NCBI RefSeq assembly: GCF_001696455.1
Contig: NZ_MAUJ01000001.1
Location: forward strand, 1,910,832 to 1,974,831
Source of the DNA: Pseudoalteromonas luteoviolacea
Lineage (GTDB): Bacteria; Pseudomonadota; Gammaproteobacteria; Enterobacterales; Alteromonadaceae
Length of the DNA: 64,000 nt
Reading direction: 5' to 3'
Part shown: one piece after another, positions 63,912 through 64,000 of the stretch
Position numbering within the stretch: the stretch's first letter is position 1
Layout of the letters: the number at the start of each line of letters is the position of its first letter
The notes under the pieces: model-generated
Databases searched by the model: none
What the model was told of the DNA's origin: nothing
What the model saw: the letters and a program-made list of their open reading frames with translations, nothing else
Program-made: the position numbers and the translations under genes

Positions 63912-64000
63912 ATGGTTAAGCCTCACGGGTAATTAGTACGAGTTAGCTCAATGCCTCACAGCACTTCCACATCTCGCCTATCAACGTTGTAGTCTTCAAC
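63912..64000 (-). rRNA. rrl: 23S ribosomal RNA, 3' end only
   Basis: The minus-strand sequence ends with the universal 23S tail (GAGCTAACTCGTACTAAT and GTGAGGCTTAACC). The gene continues beyond the window. The exact 3' end is estimated. Confidence 0.9.

Overview
The window looks like a stretch of a marine gammaproteobacterial chromosome of the Alteromonadales, most likely Pseudoalteromonas or a close relative. The evidence is the moderate GC content, the FlrA/FlrB/FlrC polar-flagellum regulators, the FlgB-to-FlgL order, several tandem flagellins, -24/-12 (sigma54) promoters, and the 5S/23S rRNA sequence at the right edge. The genus is inferred; no database search was possible. LAYOUT. 1-7.7 kb (mostly minus strand): fliF (cut by the window edge and carrying an apparent 1-nt frameshift), fliE, flrC, flrB, a plus-strand tag gene (3-methyladenine DNA glycosylase I) whose promoter contains a LexA-like box, flrA, and a divergent flagellin. 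7.9-40 kb: a sugar-biosynthesis locus of about 32 kb. It starts with a pseudaminic-acid (Pse) set: pseB, pseC, pseI, a pseG fused to an acyltransferase-like domain, and a pseF-like cytidylyltransferase. A carrier protein and an AMP-forming ligase are inserted among them. A continuous plus-strand run of about 24 genes follows (SDR enzymes, SIS isomerase, split transketolase, HAD phosphatase, APH-like kinase, alcohol dehydrogenase, two NodU-type carbamoyltransferases, AAC(3)-like acyltransferase, cupin, Gfo/Idh enzymes, DegT aminotransferase, C-methyltransferase, an HldE-like protein with reversed domains, nucleotidyltransferase, methyltransferases, FemAB-like protein). 40-47.4 kb (minus): an FAD oxidoreductase, an aminopeptidase-like protein, the Maf-type flagellin glycosyltransferase, a FliT-like protein, fliS, fliD and flaG. 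47.5-51.1 kb: three tandem flagellin genes. 51.3-62.1 kb: flgL back to flgB. 62.1-63.5 kb: a decayed gene with eight in-frame stops and two small ORFs. 63.7-64 kb: the 3' end of an rRNA operon (minus strand). HOW IT FITS TOGETHER. FlrA, FlrB and FlrC with sigma54 should drive the middle flagellar genes; good -24/-12 sites lie before fliE, flrB, flgB, flgF, flgJ and the middle flagellin, while the other two tandem flagellins have sigma28 sites. The sugar locus lies between the regulators and the flagellins and adjoins the Maf gene, so its likely job is to make an elaborately decorated nonulosonic acid, and perhaps a second unusual sugar, for flagellin glycosylation. It has many sugar-building and decorating enzymes but very few glycosyltransferases, which suits a single heavily modified sugar added by Maf. 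The most interesting possible new biology is (i) the carrier protein/AMP ligase/PseG-acyltransferase module, which may replace PseH and attach a non-acetyl acyl group, and (ii) the 17-39 kb operon, whose product cannot be predicted from known pathways.
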